64,000 nt of DNA from Bacteroides acidifaciens (lineage in GTDB: Bacteria; Bacteroidota; Bacteroidia; Bacteroidales; Bacteroidaceae), in assembly GCF_903181435.1 (NCBI RefSeq), contig NZ_CAEUHO010000001.1, positions 682,001 to 746,000 of the forward strand. Direction: 5' to 3'. The translations under genes were made by a program, and so were the position numbers. The notes under the pieces were generated by a model. That model was not told the origin of the DNA. It made no database searches and saw only the letters and a program-made list of their open reading frames with translations. Of the stretch, positions 57,939 through 64,000 are shown in pieces (position 1 is the stretch's first letter; each line of letters starts with the position of its first letter).

Positions 57939-58544
57939 TTAAAGTGTTATCTCAATAGGTCTAAATCTGATTTGGGTATCAATGAAGTAAAGCTTGTCAT
58001 CAATACCATACAGCACATTATTAGGTACTGCATCAAAAACCTCATATTCTGCATTGTGATATTCATCCTCATAGACCATTTCAAAGCCTAATGCTTGCAT
58101 GTGTTCTGCTATTTCTTCCTCTGTAGCTTCTCTTTTAGCTCTGACATAAGGTTGAACTAACACAGCACAAAACTCATGTTGACTGTTATAAGCAAAGCCA
58201 ATCATCTGATAAGTGACATTGCTAAAGAATACGTTATGAGCTTCTATCCTAATGAAGAAGTTCTCAAGGTCTTCACCTGCATACTCAAAGTTGTTTAACT
58301 TGAATACAATATCTTCATGACCTGTGAATACTTCATTTTCTCCCCCTTTACTAAGGTAAGATAAGGGGAGAGAGTTTATGTTAATCCATAAGTTATGTTG
58401 AGTAGCAAATAGTTTTAGCTCTTCAATTTGCCTTCTCTTATAGCCTTCTGCTGGTTCAACATTTCCTGTTGCTTCTTTTTCTCTTCTAATGAGATTGGTT
58501 GCTTCTGCCAAGAGGTTATTGACTTGAGAGTGCTCTCTATCCAT
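57939..58544 (-). CDS. Stand-alone kinase-like protein of the polyvalent-protein type
   Basis: A 201-residue soluble protein. After a helical N-terminus (1-50) come YLSKGGENEVF (a glycine-rich loop), DIVFKLNNFEY with the candidate ATP-binding Lys, EAHNVFF, VLVQPYVRAKREATEEEI as a hinge-like strand, and YGIDDKLYFIDTQIRF with the final metal-binding Asp. This matches my memory of the kinase domain found in phage and plasmid polyvalent proteins, here as a separate gene. The usual HRD triplet is not seen. Whether it phosphorylates anything is unknown. It is the last gene of the block before the junction. Confidence 0.6.
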   Translation of the reverse strand: MDREHSQVNNLLAEATNLIRREKEATGNVEPAEGYKRRQIEELKLFATQHNLWININSLPLSYLSKGGENEVFTGHEDIVFKLNNFEYAGEDLENFFIRIEAHNVFFSNVTYQMIGFAYNSQHEFCAVLVQPYVRAKREATEEEIAEHMQALGFEMVYEDEYHNAEYEVFDAVPNNVLYGIDDKLYFIDTQIRFRPIEITL

Positions 58545-58579
58545 TGCTTGTGGAATTCATTAATATAGGTTCTTTCCAT
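58415..58579 (-). CDS. Possible 54-residue protein overlapping the kinase-like gene
   Basis: A minus-strand frame from ATG at 58579 begins MERTYINEFHKQWIEST and ends KLKS before TAA at 58415. It is highly charged and helical, and overlaps the first 130 bp of the kinase-like gene in another frame. Its ATG is the first one after a good -7 element at 58606-58613, which favours translation. The kinase-like gene may then be reached by reinitiation. It is also possible that only one of the two frames is real. Confidence 0.4.
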   Translation of the reverse strand: MERTYINEFHKQWIESTLKSITSWQKQPISLEEKKKQQEMLNQQKAIREGKLKS

Positions 58580-58605
58580 ACTTTAATCTGTTAAAGTGGT
58601 TGATG

Positions 58606-58613
58606 CAAATGTA
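58606..58613 (-). promoter_or_regulatory. Bacteroides -7 element before the kinase-like gene
   Basis: The minus strand reads TACATTTG, giving a start site about 20 nt ahead of the ATG at 58579. Confidence 0.5.
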
Positions 58614-58732
58614 GTAAATCAGTCTGATTTATCCAACATTACACTTCTATTTATTTAGAACACCTTCTCTATAGATGAGATGTAGCTATAATGGTAAGGA
58701 TAACCATAACATAAGTCTTATTGCTTTCATAA

Positions 58733-59119
58733 TTATTCTTTTTTCTTCATTTTAAGATACACCTTGTTGTCTCTTGTTATTATAAGCACTGGAGAATACT
58801 CATTAAATAGTGATACTTTTGGATGAAAGTCACCCTCATCATAGTTATTCTTTTCCATAAATAGCATTATATAATCTCTGGCATTATCTATAATAACTCT
58901 AGCTGTAAGTTCAGGACTTTTATAATCCATATATGAGAGTTTATACCCTTTATTTTCAACAGAACTTAGATCTACTATATACTTTATTTCAAGAGGTACT
59001 ATTTTAGCTATATAATTTTGAGTATCTGATGACCCCTGATGGTTATATAGTATAATTGCTGTTACTACAAGTCCTATTGCTAATATTATAAGGAGTATTG
59101 TTTTTCTTATTTTATTCAT
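58733..59119 (-). CDS. Single-span membrane-anchored protein, unknown
   Basis: A 128-residue protein with one N-terminal membrane helix (about 6-26) and an exported domain of about 100 residues ending in a lysine run (MKKKE). I recognise no family. The start overlaps the end of the aspartic-protease gene by 8 bp, so the two are translationally linked. Composition is AT-rich and Ile/Lys/Asn-rich. Confidence 0.65.
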   Translation of the reverse strand: MNKIRKTILLIILAIGLVVTAIILYNHQGSSDTQNYIAKIVPLEIKYIVDLSSVENKGYKLSYMDYKSPELTARVIIDNARDYIMLFMEKNNYDEGDFHPKVSLFNEYSPVLIITRDNKVYLKMKKKE

Positions 59120-59510
59120 AATTGCTTACTATTAGTTTGTTGAAATTAATCACCCACTTGTTCTCCAGTAAGAAGTCAGTGCCTAGTAGTCCATGTACCT
59201 GTATGCCATTTTCTTCTTCAATACTTTTAAAAGCATCTAGTAGAGGTGTTACACAGAACTTGGGCTTATATATCTGACCTTCAAAGTTAAAAGATAGAGT
59301 AACTATATCTACCTTGTGCTTAGTTCCTTCTATCCCACTGATACAATAGTCACCAACTGGTTCTACTATATCCTTGAAATATTCTACTACAGTACTGTCT
59401 ATCAGACTGCAGGTACTTCCAGTATCCAAGATGAAACATAAATACTTATCTTCTATTTCAACTAGGATAATAGGGAGTTTAGTTTTACATATCCCGTAAG
59501 ATAAATCCAT
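59112..59510 (-). CDS. Retropepsin-like aspartic protease, single domain
   Basis: A 132-residue protein with the half-size pepsin fold. FILDTGSTCSLID supplies catalytic Asp29 in the DTGS motif, and HGLLGTDFLLENKWVINF (about 105-122) is the hydrophobic-Gly strand that closes the active site. Such proteins act as homodimers, each giving one Asp. There is no clear signal peptide, so it may be cytoplasmic unless exported with a partner. It lies between two genes for exported proteins. The substrate is unknown; a neighbouring protein is an obvious candidate. Confidence 0.8.
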   Translation of the reverse strand: MDLSYGICKTKLPIILVEIEDKYLCFILDTGSTCSLIDSTVVEYFKDIVEPVGDYCISGIEGTKHKVDIVTLSFNFEGQIYKPKFCVTPLLDAFKSIEEENGIQVHGLLGTDFLLENKWVINFNKLIVSNYE

Positions 59511-59515
59511 GAGTT

Positions 59516-59941
59516 CTATTTATATTTAGGCAATAAATCATACATTATACTAGCTGTATTGCTTCTGTCAGAATAACTAATATAGACTGAAAAGTAAGAA
59601 TATATAAAAGTATTCCCATTATCACCCTTTAAAATGTGGGTGTAGTTTGTTTTATAAAAAGCATTAGTCATAGCAGTATACCAGTCATAGGAATAATTAC
59701 CTTCTCCTTCAACTGTCATAAATTCACTAATAACCCTATTATTCTTCAATTCAAACAGTATATTATCTTCATATTTATATCTTACAACATTGTTATCTGT
59801 TCCCCAGTATTGTAAGTTTGGAAATGTTATTTGAAGTTGTTCTAAGGTTTTATTTAAGTTGTTTTTAGGTTCTTCTTTACTTTGAGCCTGTATATTGAGG
59901 TTGAAAATTAACAGAGATAGAACAAGAGTAAGTATTCTCAT
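59516..59941 (-). CDS. Secreted protein of unknown function
   Basis: A 141-residue protein with a signal peptide (1-19, ending NIQAQ) and a mature part rich in Tyr and Asn. Alternating strands such as VVRYKYEDNILFELKNNRVI suggest a small beta-rich domain. I recognise no catalytic motif. It is 5 bp upstream of the protease gene in the same operon and may be its target or partner, which is inference. Confidence 0.65.
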   Translation of the reverse strand: MRILTLVLSLLIFNLNIQAQSKEEPKNNLNKTLEQLQITFPNLQYWGTDNNVVRYKYEDNILFELKNNRVISEFMTVEGEGNYSYDWYTAMTNAFYKTNYTHILKGDNGNTFIYSYFSVYISYSDRSNTASIMYDLLPKYK

Positions 59942-59968
59942 ATATGTATATATTAATTGTTGATGTTA

Positions 59969-60217
59969 TTATTTACCCATGATAGACTGCATTATACTCA
60001 TAGCCAGTGCTCCAAGTATTAATGAAATCCATAGTTCAGCACTGCACCAGATGCTTTTCCTTTTCAAGTTGAGCTTCTTCTTGACCTCAAGGGGAAGTTT
60101 CTCCATTTCAGTCTCATTTAGCTTTTCCAGTACTTCATCAGCAACAGCCTTTAGTGCCTGTTCTGTCATTCCATTGAGCTGTTCAATGGTTAATGTTTGT
60201 AGTTCTTCTTTGTTCAT
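59969..60217 (-). CDS. Small tail-anchored membrane protein
   Basis: An 82-residue protein with an acidic helical N-terminal region (ELQTLTIEQLNGMTEQAL), a basic stretch KKKLNLKRKSIW and a C-terminal membrane helix (about 58-78, ELWISLILGALAMSIM). The shape is that of a tail-anchored regulator or tether. No family recognised. It follows the lipoprotein gene with a single intervening base. Confidence 0.65.
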   Translation of the reverse strand: MNKEELQTLTIEQLNGMTEQALKAVADEVLEKLNETEMEKLPLEVKKKLNLKRKSIWCSAELWISLILGALAMSIMQSIMGK

Positions 60218-60218
60218 A

Positions 60219-61337
60219 TTACTTGAGTTTAAGTGAGTTAATCATTGTCTCTGCAATTACCTTTTGTTTACTGTTCCTTGCTGCATCTGCATCTGTTGTT
60301 GCAGTAATGATAAAGGTTGTGTTATCCTTCTTTTTTACTATGTATTGTATGCCATGCAACTTGTACCCTTGAATGTTAAAGGTGTAGTCTATCATACTTC
60401 CTTGACAGTTGTTTATGTAGATGTCATCATTCTGTTCTAGTAGGTGATAACTGTCCATTATTTGCTTATTTTGAGCTATTGTATTCTGGGCTAAATAAGA
60501 GGTAGGTTCACTCCATTTCTTTTTGGAGACAATGACGTTGATATTAGGTCTAAAGTCATGGTCATTCTTCAATTTCTCCATAATTTGAACAGAGACAGTT
60601 GTATTACCAGTTACTTGGTTGTCATCCTGAACTATCTGCCATGTGGTAGGGTATTTTATAGAGAAGTACTCATTAGAATATAGTTTTCCTAAATGAACAT
60701 TGTCTACTTTGGATTTATCATCACTTTTAATAGTCCCATTGTTTATACTTGAAGTTTGGGTTACATGATCTTTAATGCTTTTAAAAGAATTTGTAAATCT
60801 ATTGAACTTCTCTTCAATATTATCATTGGATATAACAGTTAAACAAATGATATAATTATCCTTAGAAAACATAAGTCCTCTTTGATTATATCCCTTAGTA
60901 GTACATTCTCCTATATATCCTTGATACTCCTCATAACCAAATAAGATTGGTTTGCAATTCTTTAAGTGTTTCATAGCATCTCTAATCTTGCTATCAATAG
61001 CACTCTTTAATTTATCTGCTGGTATATCTTTATATCCTACAGGAAGTCTATTTACTGCTAATTGATAAAATGTTATTTTATCTGGATTATCTTTCTCTGT
61101 TATGCCTCCATAATTTAATAGAAACTCTCCAGAAACTTGCTGTGATACATCTTCTAGAAGACAAGGAGCTTTAATGGTAAAACCATACTCTTGAAATATC
61201 TGATAACCTCTTTCTTGATAATAGGCAATGTCTTTAAGATTACTAATACTTTGATTTCCTTCATCTTGTCTCTGGGAATTGATTTGGCATGAAGAGACTA
61301 ATATAACCAACAATATTAAATATGTACTTTTCATCAT
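60219..61337 (-). CDS. Lipoprotein with PsbP/DcrB-like domains
   Basis: A 372-residue lipoprotein with lipobox VSSCQ (Cys about 17). Two similar halves (about 45-190 and 215-372) each open with a GFTIKAP or YFSIKYPTTWQIV strand and close with a helix FTNSFKSIK or AETMINSLKLK, the layout of PsbP/DcrB-type domains. Its function is unknown. The start overlaps the stop of the preceding membrane-protein gene by 4 bp, marking an operon. Confidence 0.65.
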   Translation of the reverse strand: MMKSTYLILLVILVSSCQINSQRQDEGNQSISNLKDIAYYQERGYQIFQEYGFTIKAPCLLEDVSQQVSGEFLLNYGGITEKDNPDKITFYQLAVNRLPVGYKDIPADKLKSAIDSKIRDAMKHLKNCKPILFGYEEYQGYIGECTTKGYNQRGLMFSKDNYIICLTVISNDNIEEKFNRFTNSFKSIKDHVTQTSSINNGTIKSDDKSKVDNVHLGKLYSNEYFSIKYPTTWQIVQDDNQVTGNTTVSVQIMEKLKNDHDFRPNINVIVSKKKWSEPTSYLAQNTIAQNKQIMDSYHLLEQNDDIYINNCQGSMIDYTFNIQGYKLHGIQYIVKKKDNTTFIITATTDADAARNSKQKVIAETMINSLKLK

Positions 61338-61687
61338 TCTTGCTTTTTGTTAATCAGGTTGTATATTAAACATATTACTGCCAGTACTACTACCAGTATT
61401 ATTCCTATAGATAATAAAGATGAAGCAATAGAGGCTATCCAAGCGAGTAATGGTAGTAAACAAATTATACCTCCTATAAGCATTATTGACCCTAAGTAAC
61501 CTAGCTTCTCATTGGAAGACTTTAGTATAAGAAATCCTATCAATATTAATGGTATTGCTATGAGTATACCATTAACAACTTCACTTGAGTTTGGAAGTCC
61601 TAAGTCTGGTGTAGGTAGATACCTGCCTCTGAAATATCCATCAGAGGAGATGAAGAAGAGTTGAAATGTTTTAGAGAGTATTATCAT
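61334..61687 (-). CDS. Three-span membrane protein, first gene of the cargo operon
   Basis: A 117-residue protein if started at ATG 61687 (MIILSKTFQ); an in-frame ATG at 61708 adds seven residues. Three hydrophobic stretches occupy about 38-53, 64-82 and 85-108, and the C-terminus is basic (NKKQE). No family recognised. It is preceded by a long leader with two candidate -7 elements. Confidence 0.62.
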   Translation of the reverse strand: MIILSKTFQLFFISSDGYFRGRYLPTPDLGLPNSSEVVNGILIAIPLILIGFLILKSSNEKLGYLGSIMLIGGIICLLPLLAWIASIASSLLSIGIILVVVLAVICLIYNLINKKQE

Positions 61688-61950
61688 ATTGTTTTCCTTT
61701 TGTAGCATACTACAAAAGAAAGTGTGAGCCTAACCTTATTGGGAGTCCAAGGTATTACCACATACCTACAATCACACAATATAAGGGAAGCCCACACCTA
61801 ATGGTATGAGTATCCACTACTTACTGCTGTGATTGTTAGTCTTCAAGGTGGTAATTTTAGGACTGTCACAAGTAAGAAGCAAACACTTCTTTAGCTAATA
61901 TGTCTTGTTAAACTTCTATTTCATTAGTTGTCATTTAATTAATACTGTTG

Positions 61951-61958
61951 CAAAGATA
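61951..61958 (-). promoter_or_regulatory. Bacteroides -7 element, cargo operon
   Basis: The minus strand reads TATCTTTG, about 265 bp ahead of the membrane-protein gene at 61687. The long leader in between contains possible RNA hairpins. Confidence 0.5.
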
Positions 61959-62052
61959 AAACTTTCCAATAATACTTCATCATTTGACTGCCATAATTTA
62001 ATAGGTTTCAAGTCAGATTAGTACCATAGGTGTAGGCTATATCCTTATAATG

Positions 62053-62060
62053 CAAAGGTA
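62053..62060 (-). promoter_or_regulatory. Second -7 element, cargo operon
   Basis: The minus strand reads TACCTTTG, about 95 bp upstream of the first element and in the same direction. Confidence 0.4.
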
Positions 62061-62071
62061 AGCTTAATTAT

Positions 62072-62155
62072 TTACTTTCTATATGCTAAATTGATAAATA
62101 GAGCACCAGTTACTATCAATAATAGCCACTGTAATATCATATCTAATGCTGTCAT
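62072..62155 (-). CDS. Possible 27-residue hydrophobic peptide
   Basis: A short frame encoding MTALDMILQWLLLIVTGALF plus a NLAYRK tail, then TAA. Residues 6-22 could span a membrane, and the basic end fits a cytoplasmic tail. A hairpin (62171-62198) lies just upstream. Too short to assign; it resembles small membrane peptides or type I toxin peptides only in general shape. Confidence 0.35.
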   Translation of the reverse strand: MTALDMILQWLLLIVTGALFINLAYRK

Positions 62156-62164
62156 ATATACACT

Positions 62165-62198
62165 AGTTAAAGCCCCAGTCCATTACAGAACTAGGGCT
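62165..62198 (-). terminator. Hairpin with short T stretch
   Basis: On the minus strand AGCCCTAGT pairs with ACTGGGGCT (one G-U pair, 62190-62198 and 62171-62179) and is followed by TTAACT. Pairing is better in minus-strand RNA than in plus-strand RNA. Confidence 0.45.
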
Positions 62199-62239
62199 AT
62201 CAACAACAATAAAACACATAGTAAGAGGCATATAACCTC

Positions 62240-62302
62240 TTAATCCTTAAGTATCATACTGGTGAGAACAAAGCCTACCAGAATCAAGATAATCTCACAC
62301 AT
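62240..62302 (-). CDS. Possible 20-residue hydrophobic peptide
   Basis: A short frame encoding MCEIILILVGFVLTSMILKD, then TAA. Nearly the whole peptide is a potential membrane helix with charged ends. A TAAGAGG/CCTCTTA hairpin (62222-62242) starts at the stop codon and could end the transcript. It is the second tiny hydrophobic frame in the same gap, in the same orientation. Confidence 0.35.
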   Translation of the reverse strand: MCEIILILVGFVLTSMILKD

Positions 62303-62626
62303 AATTCAATCAATATTTAATTTAGTCTAACTTACCAACTACTAATGTAGTTCATGTTTACATACTTCACCGAACCTCAAGTGGTTAAGTTATTATAGCA
62401 GCACTTCTCTCTATCCTGTAATCAAATACCATTAACCTATATTAGAAGAGGCAGTCAACCTCTATTAAACCATCCCCTGATTTGCCATTCAGCATCACTT
62501 ACTTTGTATATATAATATGTAAGAAAGTGAGACAGGAGAAATTTCCCATCATAATGGTATAATAACAGTAGAGGGGAATGGATTTAATAGAAGGTAGGAT
62601 ATTGTAGAGCTTAGAAGGTTAAGTAT

Positions 62627-63082
62627 TTATAGTTTTCCTTCATCATAATAGGAGTAGTATTCCTTCTCTGGGCTTAAGATTACATGGTCTGCTACATGAA
62701 TCTCCATGAGTTCTGCTGCCTTCTTGACCTTTTCAGTCAAAGCATCATCCAAAGTACTGGGTTTCATGCTTCCAGAAGGGTGATTATGTGCCAATATTAC
62801 CTGTGTTGCATTAGCCAATAAGGCAGCTTGTAATATCAACCTCACATCTACATAAGTTGCAGATATTCCACCTTCTGAAATAGGTACTATACCCAGTACT
62901 CTGTTAGACTGATTAAGCAGTACTACTTTAAAGCTTTCCTTGTATTCTATTGTATCATCAGGGAAGTACTTTATCAATAGTTCATAGGCATCTTGTGAGC
63001 TATTTATCTTGTATCTAGTTGATGATTTGACATTGCTTTTATAGCTCAATTGAACCTCTGCTACATTCATTATACTGTCCAT
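62627..63082 (-). CDS. RadC-family JAB/MPN-domain protein
   Basis: A 151-residue protein. I use the ATG at 63082 (MDSIMNVAEVQLSY); an in-frame GTG at 63091 is possible. The JAMM metal site is complete: ILAHNHPSGSMKPSTLDD, with an upstream Glu in SEGGISATYVDVRLI. The helix-hairpin-helix part of long chromosomal RadC proteins is absent, as usual for versions on mobile elements. Its biochemical role is not established. It directly follows the DUF3871 gene. Confidence 0.87.
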   Translation of the reverse strand: MDSIMNVAEVQLSYKSNVKSSTRYKINSSQDAYELLIKYFPDDTIEYKESFKVVLLNQSNRVLGIVPISEGGISATYVDVRLILQAALLANATQVILAHNHPSGSMKPSTLDDALTEKVKKAAELMEIHVADHVILSPEKEYYSYYDEGKL

Positions 63083-63090
63083 AAGATACA

Positions 63091-63969
63091 CTAATTAATG
63101 AACCAACTATATTCATTCTCACCATATAAAGCCTTATTAAGTCCTTCAGCCAATTGAGTGGCATTAAGTGACCTGTCCAAGAAGTTGTCAATGTAGCTAC
63201 TTTTATTAGCTCCAGTTAGTAAGTTGTACACATTCCACATGCTAATTTCCCTGCTGTCCAAAAGGGTGCTAAAGTTATCATCATTATAATATGCTTTGGC
63301 AACTAATCCTATCTGGGTATCAGTCATTAGCATCTGTGGTAACTTCTTCTTCTGGTCTACAGGTAAGAATTGATATAATCTGCATCTACCTAAGAATTGT
63401 GCAAATTGGGACTCTCTCATATAGCTATCCTTATAAGCTGACATATAATACAAGTGTTGGGCTATATTGTACTCTTGGAACAGCCTCACCACTGCATTGA
63501 ATAGTTCAGTTGTACTCATAACCTTTAATTCTGACCTGTAACCATCTGTTGATACACACATGTTACAGCAGACTAAGTTTTTGAAGCCAATGAACACCTT
63601 GAACTTCTCTGCACTCTTCTTGCTGTACAGATTCATGTGATTATAAGCTCTTACTCCACCTATGGTTAAATTCAGTCTGTTACCTGCAATATCCTCATAT
63701 ATGGTAGGTATCTCAAAACAGAACATCATTCTCTCAAAGTAGATGGTTTTATCAGATTCCAGTAGCTGATTTACTGGCTTATGAATAGCTTCCGGTATTC
63801 TGCCTTTGATAACATGGCTTACCCTAATGGCAGGTTCTTCTATTCTCTCATTGGAGAAGACTTTATTAGCTGCTTCCCATACAGTTTCAATGAAACTGGA
63901 GTGTGATATAGTAACCTCATTGTCCTTAGAAAACACAGGTGTAATACATTCCTCTTTGAGGTACTGCAT
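63091..63969 (-). CDS. DUF3871-family protein
   Basis: A 292-residue cytoplasmic protein resembling the DUF3871 family found on Bacteroides integrative elements: opening region EECITPVFSKDNEVTISHS, a central block IGFKNLVCCNMCVSTDG with three cysteines, and QFLGRCRLYQFLPVDQKKKLP. Function unknown. The stop touches the possible GTG start of the RadC gene. Upstream sequence is cut by the window edge, so promoter and neighbours are not visible. Confidence 0.75.
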   Translation of the reverse strand: MQYLKEECITPVFSKDNEVTISHSSFIETVWEAANKVFSNERIEEPAIRVSHVIKGRIPEAIHKPVNQLLESDKTIYFERMMFCFEIPTIYEDIAGNRLNLTIGGVRAYNHMNLYSKKSAEKFKVFIGFKNLVCCNMCVSTDGYRSELKVMSTTELFNAVVRLFQEYNIAQHLYYMSAYKDSYMRESQFAQFLGRCRLYQFLPVDQKKKLPQMLMTDTQIGLVAKAYYNDDNFSTLLDSREISMWNVYNLLTGANKSSYIDNFLDRSLNATQLAEGLNKALYGENEYSWFIN

Positions 63970-64000
63970 GGTTACTTCCTTTGTATTAGCTTCAATAAAA

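Larger units (their letters stand above)
61709..62626. other. 918-bp gap with candidate promoters, hairpins and tiny frames
   Basis: No gene of normal size is present on either strand. On the minus strand there are two -7 elements (61951, 62053), two short frames encoding hydrophobic peptides (62072-62155 and 62240-62302) and several hairpins, including 61883-61900 (AAGAAG/CTTCTT), 62171-62198 and 62222-62242. From 62303 to 62626 I see no further structure beyond short inverted repeats. Confidence 0.55.
57768..64000. mobile_element. Left part of an integrated mobile element (ICE or plasmid-like)
   Basis: From here to the window edge the sequence is visibly AT-rich, all genes run on the minus strand, and codon use differs from the first 57 kb. 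RadC- and DUF3871-family proteins, common on Bacteroides mobile elements, lie at 62.6-64 kb. The left edge is set by the tRNA-His-like fragment. No integrase, relaxase or mobilisation gene is in view, so the class of element cannot be decided, and the right end lies outside the window. Confidence 0.65.

Overview
The window reads as the chromosome of a gut Bacteroides species. It carries two SusC/SusD pairs, a hybrid two-component system, an ECF sigma/FecR anti-sigma pair and a serine-type sulfatase. Many genes are preceded by the Bacteroides -7 element TAnnTTTG. Xylan enzymes together with a host-glycan locus suggest the B. ovatus / B. xylanisolvens / B. thetaiotaomicron group, but the species is inference.

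Layout. 1-2180: the tail of an unknown gene and a lipoprotein type I pullulanase. 2413-9929: a five-gene xylan cluster (SGNH esterase, GPH symporter, GH10 xylanase, cytoplasmic GH43, GH67 alpha-glucuronidase) with no SusC/SusD of its own in view. 9990-12017: a VOC protein and a ModF-like double ATPase. 12113-21907: ECF sigma factor, FecR anti-sigma, STN-domain SusC, SusD and a large zinc metalloprotease. The sigma and anti-sigma genes are separated by a striking 445-bp element: 90-bp inverted arms around about eleven 21-23-bp tandem units. 22148-24253: phosphoglycerate mutase, class I aldolase and a transaldolase pseudogene with its middle deleted. 24353-28300 (minus): a hybrid two-component regulator. 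28414-30610: a sugar kinase fused to a RapZ C-terminal domain, followed by a MurU-like nucleotidyltransferase, which looks like a cell-wall sugar salvage unit. 30747-31185: the wreck of a PAS hybrid kinase.

31526-49472 is a polysaccharide utilization locus that looks aimed at host N-acetyllactosamine-type glycans. It holds a GH18 protein with an inserted LamG domain, SusC, SusD, a SusE-position lipoprotein with a GH16-like fold and broken catalytic motif, a GlcNAc-6-sulfatase-type sulfatase, GH20, GH2 and GH29. Three TAnnTTTG elements divide it into at least three transcription units. 49614-57556 is housekeeping: MscS channel, EEP-family protein, PepD, OmpH/Skp-like protein, FtsB/DivIC, DnaX and PspC.

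From about 57.7 kb the sequence becomes visibly AT-rich and every gene lies on the minus strand. A fragment resembling the 3' half of tRNA-His (57720-57767) marks the junction, and DUF3871 and RadC proteins at the far end point to an integrated mobile element that continues beyond the window. Its cargo is unusual: a stand-alone kinase-like protein of the polyvalent-protein type, a retropepsin-like aspartic protease, several secreted or membrane proteins, and very small hydrophobic reading frames in a 0.9-kb gap. The cargo and the 445-bp repeat element are the best candidates for something undescribed.
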